This document shows positions 1 through 13,700 of a DNA stretch of 64,000 nt, piece after piece. Position 1 is the first letter of the stretch. Each line of letters starts with the position of its first letter. The DNA is from Anodontia alba (taxonomy: Eukaryota > Mollusca > Bivalvia > Lucinida > Lucinidae). A program made the translations under genes and the position numbers. The stretch covers positions 73,480,953 to 73,544,952 of the forward strand of contig OZ024827.1 in NCBI GenBank assembly GCA_964016985.1. Direction: 5' to 3'. Below the pieces are notes generated by a model. It did no database searches. It was not told where the DNA came from and was given only the letters and a program-made list of their open reading frames with translations.

Positions 1-2262
1 TATGAGCAAACAATATGCAAATCTAATACCATGGCTAAAACAGTTAAAAAAGCGGAAAAAGTTGGGAAAAAAATCTGAGAATTATGAGCAAACAATATGC
101 AAATCTACACACCATGGCCAAAACAGTTAACAAAGCGGAAAAAGTTGAAAAAAAAAATCTGAGAATTATGAGCAAACAATATGCACATCTAGACACCATG
201 GCCAAAACATCTGTGAAGTTTCAAAACGATTGGCCATAAACTGAAGGAGGAGTTAACAAAGCGGAAAAAGTTGAAAAAAAAAAAAAAAAAAAAAAAACAA
301 TCTGAGAATTATGAGCAAACAATATGCAAATCTACACACCATGGCCAAAACAGTCAACAAATCGGAAAAAGTTGGAAAAAAATCTGAGAATTATGAGCAA
401 ACAATATGCAAATCTACACACCATGGTCAAAACAGTTAACAAAGCGGAAAAAGTTGAAGAAAAAATCTGAGAATTATGAGCAAACAATATGCACATCTAC
501 ACACCATGGCAAAAACATCTGTGAAGTTTCAAAATGATTGGCCAAAAACTGAAGGAGGAGTTAACAAAGCGGAAAAAGTTGAAAAAAAAATATCTGAGAA
601 TTATGAGCAAACAATATGCAAATCTACACACCATGGCCAAAACAGTTAACAAAGCGGAAAAAATTGAAAAAAATTCTGAGAATTATGAGCAAACAATATG
701 CACATCTACACACCATGGCCAAAACGTCTGTGAAGTTTCAAAATGATTGGCAATAAACTGAAGGAGGAGTTGCGCTCACGAGACACCGACTGACTAGAAG
801 GGTTTTAGGTAAAAACTGACTAAGTTAACAAAGCGGAAAAAGTTGAAAAAAAAAATCTGAGAATTATGAGCAACAATACGCACATCTATACACCATGGCC
901 AAAACATCTGTGAAGTTTCAAAATGATTGGCCAAAACTGTAGGAGGAGTTGCGCTCACGAGACACCCACTGACTATAAGGGTTTTATGTAAAAACTGACT
1001 AAGTTAACAAAGCGGAAAAAGTTGGAAAAAAAAATCTGAGAATTATGAGCAAACAATATGCAAATCTACACACCATGGCCAGAACATCTGTGAAGGCCAA
1101 AATCTGTAGGATGAGTTGCGCTCACTAGACACCCACTGACTATAAGGATTTTAGGTAAAAACTGACTAAGTTAACAAAGCGGAAAAAGTTGGAAAAAAAA
1201 AATCTGAGAATTATGAGCAAACAATATGCAAATCTACACACCATGGCCAAAACAGTTAACAAAGCGGAAAAAGTTAAAAAAAAAATCTGAGAATTATGAG
1301 CAAACAATATGCACATCTAGACATCATGGCCAAAACATCTGTGAAGTTTCAAAACGATTGGCCATAAACTGAAGGAGGAGTTAACAAAGCGAAAAAAATT
1401 GAAAAAAAAAAAAAAAAAAAAAAACAATCTGAGAATTATGAGCAAACAATATGCAAATCTACACACCATGGCCAAAACAGTCAACAAATCGGAAAAAGTT
1501 GGAAAAAAATCTGAGAATTATGAGCAAACAATATGCAAATCTACACACCATGGTCAAAACAGTTAACAAAGCGGAAAAAGTTGAAAAAAAAAAATCTGAG
1601 AATTATGAGCAAACAATATGCACATCTACACACCATGGCAAAAACATCTGTGAAGTTTCAAAATGATTGGCCAAAAACTGAAGGAGGAGTTAACAAAGCG
1701 GAAAAAGTTGAAAAAAAAAATCTGAGAATTATGAGCAAACAATATGCAAATCTACACACCATGGCCAAAACAGTTAACAAAGCGGAAAAAGTTGAAAACA
1801 AAAAATGGGAGAATTATGAGCAAACAATATGCACATCTACACACCATGGCCAAAACGTCTGTGAAATTTCAAAATGATTGGCCATAAACTGAAGGAGGAG
1901 TTGCGCTCACGAGACACCCACCTGTCTAGAAGGGTTTTAGGTAAAAACTGACTAAGTTAACAAAGCGGAAAAAGTTGGAAAAAAAAATCTGAGAATTATG
2001 AGCAAACAATATGCAAATCTACACACCATGGCCAGAACATCTGTGAAGGCCAAAATCTGTAGGAGGAGTTGCGCTCACTAGACACCCACTGACTATAAGG
2101 ATTTTAGGTAAAAACTGACTAAGTTAACAAAGCGGAAAAAGTTGGAAAAAAAAAATCTGAGAATTATGAGCAAACAATATGCACATCTATACGCCATGGC
2201 CAAAACATCTGTGAAGTTTCAAAATGATTTGCCAAAAACTGTAGGAGTTTCGCTCACAAGTC
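1..2262. repeat. Tandem array with higher-order period
   Basis: Array of about 80-bp AT-rich monomers marked by ATGAGCAAACAATATGC and ACACACCATGGCCAAAAC. Longer monomers also carry a GGAGGAGTTGCGCTCAC segment. Monomer starts near 167, 311, 395, 476, 603 and 686 recur near 1297, 1438, 1521, 1606, 1732 and 1816, so the whole pattern repeats with a period of about 1.13 kb (two higher-order copies). Small open frames here are repeat translations, not genes. The array probably continues to the left of the window. Confidence 0.9.
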
Positions 2263-2345
2263 AATTGTTGACGAACGGACGAACGGACAAACGGACGGGT
2301 CACGGCGCGCCTATATCGCACCTGCGTGCTAACGCAGGTGCACAA
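2255..2345 (+). repeat. Array-terminal GGAC-rich module with hairpin
   Basis: The array ends in GACGAACGGACGAACGGAC-type reiteration followed by a 9-bp-arm hairpin (CACCTGCGT, loop GCTA, ACGCAGGTG) at 2319-2340. From memory, similar GGAC-rich tails end dispersed repeats in bivalves. The array may be a tandemised dispersed element that kept its 3' end. Confidence 0.5.
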
Positions 2346-2482
2346 AAAAAGCCACAAAGAACAAACAACACCAGACCCACCACATTAGAACGGTCAGTAG
2401 TAAAAACCACCGGGGGTATCTCTCACCAAAGCTCAACAAACAGTCGCACAGCAAAAGTAAGTTCTGCTTGATGTATATCAGA

Positions 2483-2887
2483 TACAGTCGAACCGCAATG
2501 GCTCAAACATCTTTGGGACCATAGAAATTTGTTCTAGATATGGGTAGTTGGAGCCACTGAGAGTTAATCGTAACGCCTGGTTAGGAGACAAATGGGAGTA
2601 ACATATGGATGTTTTTTTTTTTTTTGTTTTTTTTTTTGTTTTTTTTTTATATTCTATAAAAAATAATAGTATGTTGTGTGCACTCATTACAATCGCCTCG
2701 ATGAGGCGATTCTAATGAGTATACACAACATACATTTTCATGATAAAATAGGAAAAAAATCCTAAAAATATACCTAAATATTTGTTTTCTTTAGCTGTCG
2801 GAAGAATTTCCTAGGGACTCAAAAACGAGTTCGAATTAGCCACGGTAAATGAGTCATTGGTGTTCGAGGCATTGAGGGTTTACTGTA
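2483..2887. repeat. HpC MITE copy 1
   Basis: Non-coding element with about 29-bp imperfect inverted ends starting TACAGTCGAACC and ending TTTACTGTA. A core-1 palindrome (CATTACAATCGCCTCGATG and complement) lies near 2690-2720. Interior T-runs occur at 2611-2650. Confidence 0.75.
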
Positions 2888-3092
2888 TAACACTACAGAC
2901 GTTAGCAACACAGCCACAGTTTAAAGGTAAGTTTGGGCTCTATAAACAACCACACTGCAGAGATCACTAAAATATGAGTGAAGCTACCCAGGAAATGCCT
3001 CATCATGAAGCACATCCCTTCCAAGGCACCAAAAGAAGGAACTACTAGGAACAAATAATGACAAAACAAAACAAACGCCACTTACAGACGAA

Positions 3093-3477
3093 CCTCTATA
3101 GACCGAACATCTTCGGGACCAAGAAAATTTTTTCTAGATATGGGTAGTTTGAGCCACTGAGAGTTAATCATAGCGCCAGGTTAGAAGACAAATGAGAATA
3201 ATGACTGGATGTTTTTTTTTTTTTTTTTTTTTCAGTATTCTATACAATAATGGTTTGTTGGGTGTACTCATTAGAATCGCCTCGATGAGGCGATTCTAAT
3301 GAGTACACACAACATACAATTTCATGATAAAATAGGAAAAAATCCTAAAAATATACCTAAATATCTGTTTTCTTTACCTGTAGGAAGAAATTCAAAATTT
3401 CTTAGGGACTCAAAACGAGTTCGAATTAGCCACGGTAAACGAGTCATCGGTGTTCGAGTCATTAAGGTTTTACTGTA
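3093..3477. repeat. HpC MITE copy 2
   Basis: Same orientation and order as HpC copy 1: shared GGGTAGTTTGAGCCACTGAG block, T-run, perfect core-1 palindrome near 3268-3303, then GGGACTCAAAACGAGTTCG and a TACTGTA end. The left terminus is degraded. Confidence 0.7.
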
Positions 3478-3755
3478 TGAAACCACCGACGCACAAGCAG
3501 ATTGAGGCCGAGCCATCTACTTTGTAACATTAGAGTTTTGCGATTATGTTGTTTTTTTTTTTATTGATCTTTCTGTGATTTTTCACTGCCATGATAGAGA
3601 ACTCAACGCGAACCAAACATATATTTGTAATTTTGAGTTGACTGACCTGATGACTATCCACAACATATGTTTATATCTTTTTATGCAGAATTGGAGGCAT
3701 TTGTCAAAGAACTACGATCAAATACTCCTCCTATACAAGTCCTCTGAATACATGT

Positions 3756-4114
3756 TACAGTCGAACTTCAATGGCTCGAACACCGATGGCTCGTTTACCG
3801 TGGCTTAGTCGAACTCATTTTTGAGTCCCTACGGAAGTTTTCCGATAGCTCAAGAAAACAAATATTGAGGGAAATTTTCTTATTTTATTATGAAATTGTA
3901 TGTTGTGTGTAATTAGAATCGCCTCATCGAGGCGATTCTAATGAGAACACGCAACATACCATTATTTTGTTGAAAATCAAAAACATTTCCATAAATTATC
4001 GCCATTTGCTTCCTGACGTGGCGCCATTATTAAATCTCACTGGCTCGAACTACCCATCTCTCGAACAAATTTCCATGGTCCAAAAGATGTTCGAGCCATT
4101 GAAGTTTGACTGTA
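3756..4114. repeat. HpC MITE copy 3, inverted
   Basis: Reverse-orientation copy, starting TACAGTCGAACTTCAATGGC and ending AGTTTGACTGTA. The core-1 palindrome is at about 3913-3945. It ends about 60 bp from the coactosin exon-3 donor, so it sits in the intron after that exon. Confidence 0.75.
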
Positions 4115-4175
4115 TTTCATTGCATTACTTTTCAGAAAAAAAAAGAACAAAAAAACACGAATGAATTACACTTAC

Positions 4176-4333
4176 TACAAAAACTTGTTTAACAAAGGCT
4201 TTATCTGTACTAAGTTTGGCTTTTTTCATGGCTGATACACCTGGTCCGGCCCACACAAGCAGAGCGAACTTCATCCGCCGGCTCATTTCATCTCCTGTCT
4301 GAACTCTCAGAAAAGCGTACACTCGGCTGTCAT
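4176..4333 (-). CDS. Coactosin-like exon 3
   Basis: 158 bases between acceptor TTTTAG and donor GTAAGT, entering in phase 1 and leaving in phase 0. Encodes the most conserved part of the ADF-H fold (residues 55-107), including GDEMSRRMKFALLVWAGPG and KKAKLSTDKAFVKQV. The actin-binding lysine is present. The following exon lies outside the window. Confidence 0.92.
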
Positions 4334-7300
4334 CTAAAATTTATACAAAAAATAATACCATTAAAATAGTATTATTTTGTCCCCACCAAACTGGGTTTTG
4401 TTAGTATCTTTTTTTCTTCCGATGTTTGTTAACCTAGAAGGATAATTTGAACCATGGAACACATGTCTACTGTCTCCAGAGGAATATTTAGGACAAGTTA
4501 ATAACTCTTGCTTGCATTTTGTACTACTCACCACCACAGCTTTCTCTCCTATACATGTATATGCGTTTTCACTAATAACTTCTGTTATTCTTGAGGTATT
4601 ATTTAACAAGTAAAATAACCCTGTTATGCATTTTTGTATGACCTGTGGTCCCTTTTTAACTTGAGAAATAATCCCATCCACATGCATGTGTCATTTACTG
4701 ATAACTTTTATTATTATCCTTGGAGGATTGTTTTGAAACTTGAACACTTTAAATATTATCTTAGAAGAAATGGTAGAACGACATAATTCTGTTATGCATT
4801 TTTGCACAATTTAGCTGCAACGTGAGAAAACATACCTTCTGGCATGTGCGCCCAACGAAGACTCAAATCAGCCTGCGCATCCGCGCATCTGATCAGAGTC
4901 TTCGTTGTCTGCATGAAGAAACGTTGCATCCATCACTATCACTATCAAAATGCGTCCAGTGAAGATTCTGATTAGACTGTGTGATCCGATCTGGATCTTC
5001 GCTGGCCGCACATGTCCGGAGGTACATTAGCTTACGTTGCGGCTGAATATGCGACTCTTTTCACACTCAGGAAATTGTCCCATTAACATGCATTTTCACT
5101 GATAGAGTGAAACTTCGTTACAACGACAACATTTGTCCCCAAAGGCGTTACCATTAAAATGAATTTGTTGTTGTACAGAATACTTAATGAGCAGATTGAC
5201 ATGTAAGAAAGAAAGGTCTTGTTTAGTTCTTATTTCCTCAAAGAACATATGTTTTGGATATTTGTTAGAATCGCCTTAGTGAGGCGATTCTAACAAATAT
5301 CCAAAACATATGTTTCTTTAAAGTATTAATTACAATATTCCTGCATAATTTGTGACTAATTGTTACCTCTTCAGCCAAGGTTTTCGTGACAGTCAAATTG
5401 TCATTATAACGTTGTATCGAGTTTCGGTATAAAGAGGGTTGTCTGTAAATTCAATTATTCTTTAAGGATTGTTTTGAAACTTGAAACATTTTAATATTGT
5501 CTGTAAAGAAATCGTAGAATAAATGTTATAATTATATTGCGCATACTGCATGATTGTTGGTCCTTTATAGACTCAGGAAATCTCCATCCATATGCAAATT
5601 CGCTGAAAACGTTCATATTCCTTCAAGAATTGTTTTAAAACTTGAACTCTTATCTATTCCTAGTAGGCTTGTGGAGTGGGCTGAACTCCAATCCTTTGTT
5701 CATTCATTCTTGCATTGTGTAAGGTTTTAGTTAAGCTCTTTCTTTAAGATGGGACTGTGGGGTGGGGTGCATGAATGTGTCTGCACATTGATTGATTTAC
5801 TACTACTACTACTACTACCATTACTACTACTACTCGCAGCTATGGATGTGATAAAAATGTATTTTATACATTACTGGTTTGAACATATTCAATTAATCGT
5901 CAAATATTGTCACAACATACACAATATGACATGCAAATTAACATCAGGATAAATCTAACATGCAAATAAACATTAAAATCTATCGTTTAATGCTCCAAAA
6001 CTGAGTGAACTTTGGCAAAATAAAATTTGACTTTAAGCGAAACGCCCACCTGAAATACCAAGTCTTATTTTCTCTGAAAAAGAAATAAAATAACTTGGTA
6101 CAATTTTGTTTGATACTTTGTGGGTTTAAATTCTCTTAACATTAAACATTTTAACAGGAAGATTTTGAACCTGGATTTGAAAAAAGAAATCAGGAAATAT
6201 CTCAAGCTCAACTTTGATAATTCATTGTGATGAGATACCCTTTGAAACATATGCCCTGTGTAAATTGTCACGCAGCTTAATCTTTTATCAAACTTACCTT
6301 TATCAGATACGATCAAGTATTGGGTATAGTAAAGTTAACAATCGTGTCATAATTCAACTTCCCCAATCGGCATGACCCATCATGTCTAAACTCTTAAAGC
6401 GCTAGTTACAACTACTGCAGGCGACACCCAGCTAGCATTCTACATAAATCTACAGCGAGCCGTTATCGGCCCGTCAGCTACCCTGACGGGCCGATAACGG
6501 CCCGCTATAGATTTATGTAGAATGCTTACTGGGCACTTATATAAAAATTCATACAATATCTCAAACAGTTGACTCAAATTACTGTTTCAGTAAAATTAAA
6601 GAAAAGACGATATGAACCCATTGTATACTGAAAAGACTCTCCCACACTATATATTTGAAGAGTCCAATTTCAATTTTAGGTACGTCCGGTTATGAGATTT
6701 ACATATTCCAAGAGAAAAATGGCTAAACTACATGTATTTGCAAACAGTGCAGACCTTGATCAGACGCCGCGTTCTGCGGCGTCTGATCTGGGTCTGCACT
6801 GTTTGCCAATTACTCTTTTACGGGTCTCCCGACTACAATGGGTTAATTTAGTTTGCAGTACGTTCCTTTAATTTCGACGCCTTTATCTCAAACTTCTGTT
6901 ATCTCAAACTAAAAATCTGGTCCCTTTGAGTTTGAGATAAGAAGAAACAACTGTATTCTTTTATGCACCAGACATTTGTAGTCCCGGCCCCGTTGGCCAG
7001 GGAATAGCGGGGCTTTTAACTTTTCAGTTTTTAAAACCCTGCTAAACGCCCTGCACTGCGGGGACAAATTTATGGTAAAGCCGCCTGCTAAAAGCCCCTC
7101 CACTCCGGGGCCAGTTTTTGTTTCCTGGAACTGTCTACTCTCTGTTGCAAAACTCAATCTGTATCTTTTTCATGATAAAAGGTCTGGTTTACTCGATACA
7201 GCTATATTCAAAGGTAAAATATCATTGGCAGTATGAGCCAGATTATTAGAAAACTAAAGTTTGAGGTTGGTGCGGCTCTAATTTATGTATGCAGAGCATT

Positions 7301-7864
7301 TTAGCGAAAATTAATATCCCGGCATACCTACGGCACTGCCAGGACTCGTCGGAGGTTAAATCACGGCACTTAAGCCCAGCTATGTCCCCGCTATCCCCGG
7401 CCTCGTAGAGGCCGGAGTTTCGAATGTCTGGTCCATTATTTTTCAGAGAAATTAAGACTTGAAATTTCATGTGAATCGTGTGCCTAGCAAACGATTCACC
7501 TGATATATCGTCCGAATTTCTCTGAAAAAATAACAATATCAGTTTCAGAATGTCGCTTGCTTCAAATCTATTTAGCGCTTTAAAGGCTTTTGCGTGTTTG
7601 TGGCGAAAATTTAAAAGCCTTGGCAAAATCGTTACTGGTGTACGTCACTGTATATGTATTTATGCTTTTTCAGGCTTTGCGAAGTGACTTTTAACTGGAA
7701 TCATAGAAAAAAATCAAGAGCGGAAATTACACATTTGTTTAATTGCATTAACATATGCCGGTTCTCTCGGAAGATATTTGAACACATATCCTGCGGCCTT
7801 GTGTTCTGACAACCTTCTTGGGCAGGGAGGGGGTGGTGGCGGTACATGTTAATGCGCGAAAAAA

Positions 7865-7908
<44 letters not shown>

Positions 7909-7909
7909 G

Positions 7910-7967
<58 letters not shown>

Positions 7968-10726
7968 ACGGCGTTATGTGTTTACTGGGATATGCACATT
8001 TACTCATTAGAATCACGACGTTGATTTTGGAGTAAAATAAATGCATTTAAATAAAACAAACAAAAAAAATCGTGCGAGGCGGAGTTAGGCATATAATTCA
8101 TGGACGTTTGATGTAAAAAAAAAATCTGAATACAGCTCTTCAGTACTTAACCAGCATTGTTTCGACATCACCATACCGAGCAACGTCGAAATAGCATTCA
8201 CGGTTGCGACGCCGATTGTTACTGGAACCCACCTTCAAATTTGGCCTTTAATTCTTCAAAATCTTCCCCACAGCTGTCTAGGACCAGAGTGTTTCCCTCA
8301 TACGTTAAACAACACCTGTAATGCAAACAGTCTATTAAACACTAATTAAAAATCTGAAACTGACATCTTTGGCTATTAGGCCGAGTCAAGCGAAAACATG
8401 CCTTCTAGCATGCGCAAAACGCGCAGATTCAGATCACACTGCGCAAGCGTAAAATGTCTGGATTTTTGCTCTCCCATCATAAATTCTGTAGTATCCAATA
8501 ATTCTGTTAGCGGACAGGGAAGGCCCTGGTCAGACTTGGCGGATGCACTGATCTGGACCTTCACTGTCCGCATACGCCCGAAGACACGTTTTCCATAGCG
8601 TGGCCCATATAATGGTATATACGATGCAATTTAAATTGCATATCCACTTATTATGCAGCCCATTAAGATCAATTTAATTGATAGTGTGTAACGCGCTTTG
8701 GGCAAGACATAAACTAAAGGATATAATAAAGAGAAGGAGATTATGAAAATTTGATGTCGACAGTCATGTTGAACATCAGTTCATTACGACGAACTCAACG
8801 CACTAAATAGCCTACCGCATTTATCCTAAATGTTCAGACATCCTATTTCCTTACCGCTCGGTAGGGTGTGTGTGTGTGTGTGGAGGGGGGTGGGGGGTTA
8901 ACTTCCTATATTTGCTATATTTGACATAGTACGGATCGGATGTGCGCGCCGAATGGCCTCCTTTTTTAGCACTGCCAGGTATATGATTAGTCCCCTTTCT
9001 TCAACCAAAAGTATATAACTGACCCGAGTTTTCTGGATTGGTATATGGAATGCCCCACTTTTCTGAGCTGCGCACATATATTTCGAATAAAGAATAGACT
9101 CGTCCAAGTGATATGGATAGATGAGTCCACTAAGAATGACTGGGTATACAGCTGAGTTAGACAGTGTACATTTTGTAAATGCGTACCAGTGTACAAGATG
9201 AGATAAATGGAGTTTAATTTGTGAAATAAGATTATTATTTTATTTGTAAACATGTATGCAAACATCGAATAAATGAATGGGTATAAAAATTTAAAGGGCT
9301 GTATATGAATAGGTCAACATTTCAGACGATCAAGTATATGAATGGGTCCCTTCCCCTCCCCCACCCCCTCCCCGAGCCTTACCATACTTGTCCTAAATTT
9401 TAACAAGTCTATTTTGCTGAGTGCCTGTTGATATGACTAATATACTGCTGGATGCGTGGCAAACAGTGCAGACCCAGATCAGACGTCGCGTTCTGTGGTG
9501 TCTGATCTGGGTCTACACTAAATGCTCAGGCCTCTCTGTCAGAATATATACTTGAGGTAGATTTCTTTACGGTAAAATAGGCGTATCAGTTTCACAGACA
9601 ATCCTACGACATGAAGCGAACTCCGAGTCCCAATAGAGAAGGACCTATGCTAGCGTATCGTATTTACCCCAGATATTCGGACGGAACGGCTATATCAAAC
9701 AGTGTAGTTACAGACCAAACTGTTCCTAAAAGCGCGGTTTCGATAGCATATTATTGTTTGCCATTAGTCAGTACTTTTAACGCATTGAAGACTGCAGACC
9801 CCTAAACTGCTAACTGACAAACAGTGCAGACCCAGATCAGACGCCACAGAACGCGGCGTCTAATCAGGGTCTCCACTGTTTACAAATAGTTCAACCTTTT
9901 TCTTTAGGAATAGCTATATCATATTGCCTGACATACCTAAAATCGAAAATGAACGCTTCCAATATATAGTGTGGGAGAGTTTATTCAGTCTTAAATGGGT
10001 TAAACACATCTACAGTGGGTACACTTTCAGGTGAGGCAACTCCGTTAAAATTGTTTTGTCCTCTTCTAAAAAAGAGTATACTGTAAAATGTAAGAATTGC
10101 CCCTCCCCCCATTCCCCTCCCCCCACCCCGCCTTAAAAAAAAAAAAAAAAAAAAAAAGGTGAATGTAGTTGGTTTTCGGGTAGGACGGTGTTCTATATCT
10201 GTAACCTTTTTGACACCAAGACACGACAGGGTAATCTTTTAAGAAAACGTTATTCAATTTTTAGCGACGGTATGTTGTAATGATTGGTAAGCGACTAAAG
10301 GAAACATAGATACATAAAAGGGTATAAAACCCAAGTCATCCACGTATGTGAACAGTGCCCGTTTAGATCTGCATACCATGCAAACATCCTTATTTGGACA
10401 TTTTTATCTCTTTGCACAAGCTTGTCGCAGCGACTTTAAAATGTCCTAATAAAGATGTATGACAATATTGGGAATATAAGGGCCACTTCAGACCGGACGC
10501 TTTGAGTCTCCTTTACGCACGAAGGGGCGCAGTTAATCTCTTCAAAGTGTTGATGACCCCGTAACAGCTAGGGTACTAAGAAAATAAAAACAAGTTTACC
10601 AGAAAAGTACATTTGCTGGGTAGTTTATATGCGTTTATTGTTTATGGGAAAATACGAAAAATGTTCAATCCGATACCCGCTTATCTTGGGTTATGAATGT
10701 ACAGCCACATTTTCAAGGGTAAGTGT

Positions 10727-10757
<31 letters not shown>

Positions 10758-13700
10758 GGGTGCGTGCGTGCGAGAGAGAGAGAGAGAGAGTAACCCTACT
10801 TATTAATTCTTATTAATTGTCTGCTTATTCACCCGACATGCCTTATAAAGAACAGAGGGAGGAAGTGCATATTTTTACTCAACTCAGTAAATCTGGCCCA
10901 GATTCAGGCATTCTGTTATCCGCTACATGTAATAAAATTAGTGTATCGAGGAACAGCAAAGCCCGATGAGACTGTCCGAGTGTGCCCTCTGGTCTGGGCC
11001 TTTACTGTTCGGATATGCCCGTTTGATGCGGCCTCATATGCTTCTACGACACATTTTGTATGCTCTTTACTGTCTTCTTTTTGGTCTCAAATTATTTGTT
11101 GTCGCAAAAAGTCACTCCCTTGCGGTTTTTCATAATTAGAAATCATGATATACCATATTCAACACTAAATATATAGACACATTTAACTCCTTAACGCTTA
11201 GCATGCTGGGTAAAAATTCAGCAGACAACATTTTGAAATATCCATTACGAAAACACGCCTATTCAAATATATAGAAAATTTCTCCTCCAAAAACTGAACA
11301 TTTTCAGATAAAAAAAACTCTGATATTTTTCATATTTCTGCTCAAAACCTAGATTGTGGGTACCCGTTAGAACCGCCTCGGCGAGGCGGTTCTAACGAGT
11401 ACCCACAATCTATGTTTTTGAGCAGAAATAAGAAAAATAATGTATACCCCTGTAAACCCCAGTTTTACTATATAAAAGTGGGGTTTAAGGGGGTCAGAAT
11501 TATATAGTTATGTTTTCGTGATGTATTTCTCCCAGAAAATTAGAATTTGTTGTTTCATGCAAATTTTACATGAAATGACAAATCCAATTTTCTGGAAAAT
11601 CTAAAAAAGTATCATCAGTTTGTCGTCTGCTGAATTAGCCCAGAGAGAGGTAAATGCTAATATACTTGTCCTAAAATTTGAACAAACCCATTTTACTACC
11701 TGTTAATGTGTTTAAAATTCTTGGATGTATGGCAAACTGTGTAGACCCGGATCAGACTCCGCGATCTGTTTCAATCCTTAGAGTATCTATGGTATTCTAT
11801 GACAGGTATCAGAATGCTGAATCAATGGACAGATGAGACTGATAGATGAGACATTCAGAATCTGAAATCTCCATGGAAACCAAGCCACCACACCTGAGTT
11901 GTATTGATTATGATATGTTCTGTAACAATATTTTTCAAACAACATGCAATAAACGTTAGCATATGCACGAGGGCTGATCGTCCAAGGATTTGCACGAGGG
12001 CTGATCGTACGAGGATTTTCATAAGGGCTGATTGTCCGAGGATTTTCACAAAGGCTGAGGATTTTCACAAGGGCTGATCGTCCAAAGATTATTATGAGAT
12101 TTTCCGTAATAGCCCAAAGTATTTTGGAGAGCCAGACCTGATAAAACAATATAGACACCGATCGGACGCCGCAGAAACAGGATCGATACTGTTTGCCACT
12201 CGTCAAGTACTTTTAGACCCAACCACAGCAGGCACACAACGTTGAAACAACGTCGATTCAACGTCAGACGTTGAATTAACGTCGAATCGACGTTGTTTCA
12301 ATGTTGTGCTTCCGCTGGGAACAACAGTAGTAAAAAGGACTTGTTAGAATTGTAGGACAATTATGTTAAGGAGTTAATGAGTCCCCATATTTTAGATAAA
12401 TACAGTACTTTAATCTATTAATTAACACTTAGCATGCTGAGTAAAAATTTCAGAGACGACATTTTGAAATATTTTTCTTATTTTTTAGAAAATAGGATTT
12501 GACATTTCATGCAAATTGTCTCCTTAGCAGACAATTTGCATGATGTGTCAGATCCTATTTTCTAGGGAAAAAATATCACCAGTTTGTTGTCTGGTAAATT
12601 TGCCCATATATAGCATGGTAAGTGTTAATTAATAATTTGCTTGGGTCTTGTCGATGGAAGATGATCCTAATCGCATAATTATGCGAACAACGAAGGTGCA
12701 GGACGGCCGCACAGGCTGATCATTTCGTTTTCTGCTTACTAAATCAATATTGTTGAAGATGTTGAGGGGAACAGCGACAACTGTTCCCACTGTGCGGATA
12801 AGCAGGCCAATTTTGGCCTTTACTGTTCGAATATACCTCAAAGACCAATTTTGCTGTTGCAAGATTTATGAGCATCGACCGTTAGAAAATGTACCTTATG
12901 ACATTGGGTCCAGCAATGACTCAAATCCGCCTGCGCATCTAGTAATCTGGTGAGAGAATTCGCTGTGAGATCTGCAGTTAGCCAAAGTTCCAAAGCTTCT
13001 ACAGCATTGTGCAGGCGAACAGCGAAGATTTTGATCTAACTGGGCACATGCGTAGGCTGATCCGAGACTTCAGTTTCTATACGTGATAAGGTACGTTTTT
13101 GTCATGTTGAGGTTCGTGTTATTCGAATCCCATGGGTGTGACAGCATCACCATGCAAAAATGAGCCGCCTTATGACAAAACCAGCAAAATGGCATGTGCG
13201 CCCAGCGAAGACACAGATCAGCCTGGGCATCCGCCCAGTCTGATCAGAGTCTTCGCTGTACACTCAATGGGTAGCCAAGGACCCAAGCTTTCTTCAAGCG
13301 GACAGCGAAGACTCTGATCAGACTGAGCGGACGCCCAGGCTGATCTGAGTCTTCGATGGGCGCACATAACATTTTGTTGGGTTTGTCACGAGGGAGCTCA
13401 AATGGTCGTCGGGACATATGCGTTCAGCAAGTCCCAGATCAGCCTGTGCATCCGCGCGCTCCGATCAGAGCATTCGGTGCCCACGTGGAATAATTAGATG
13501 TTGCAGAATATATGGAAGTACTGGCATATGCCCTGATCAGGCTGATATGTGGCTTCGCAGGTTAATCGGGTCCCACAGCCCCAAAACACGTTTTCGCATT
13601 GGGTGACTCAGAACTGCGAATGCTCTGACCAAATTCTGCAGATGCTATTCGCTGTTTGCATTCAGAATTGTGTAGGTTTTATTGCGTACAAGATCATTTT

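Noticed and set aside
1451..1877. Lys-rich open frames in the tandem array
   Set aside because: They repeat with the monomers and change with A-run length; no coding constraint.
2319..2340. Helitron 3' end
   Set aside because: The hairpin is present but no CTRR follows and no Helitron 5' TC end was found.
1..4175. Search for the last coactosin exon
   Set aside because: No minus-strand segment with the expected C-terminal ADF-H sequence and an acceptor was found; it presumably lies left of the window.
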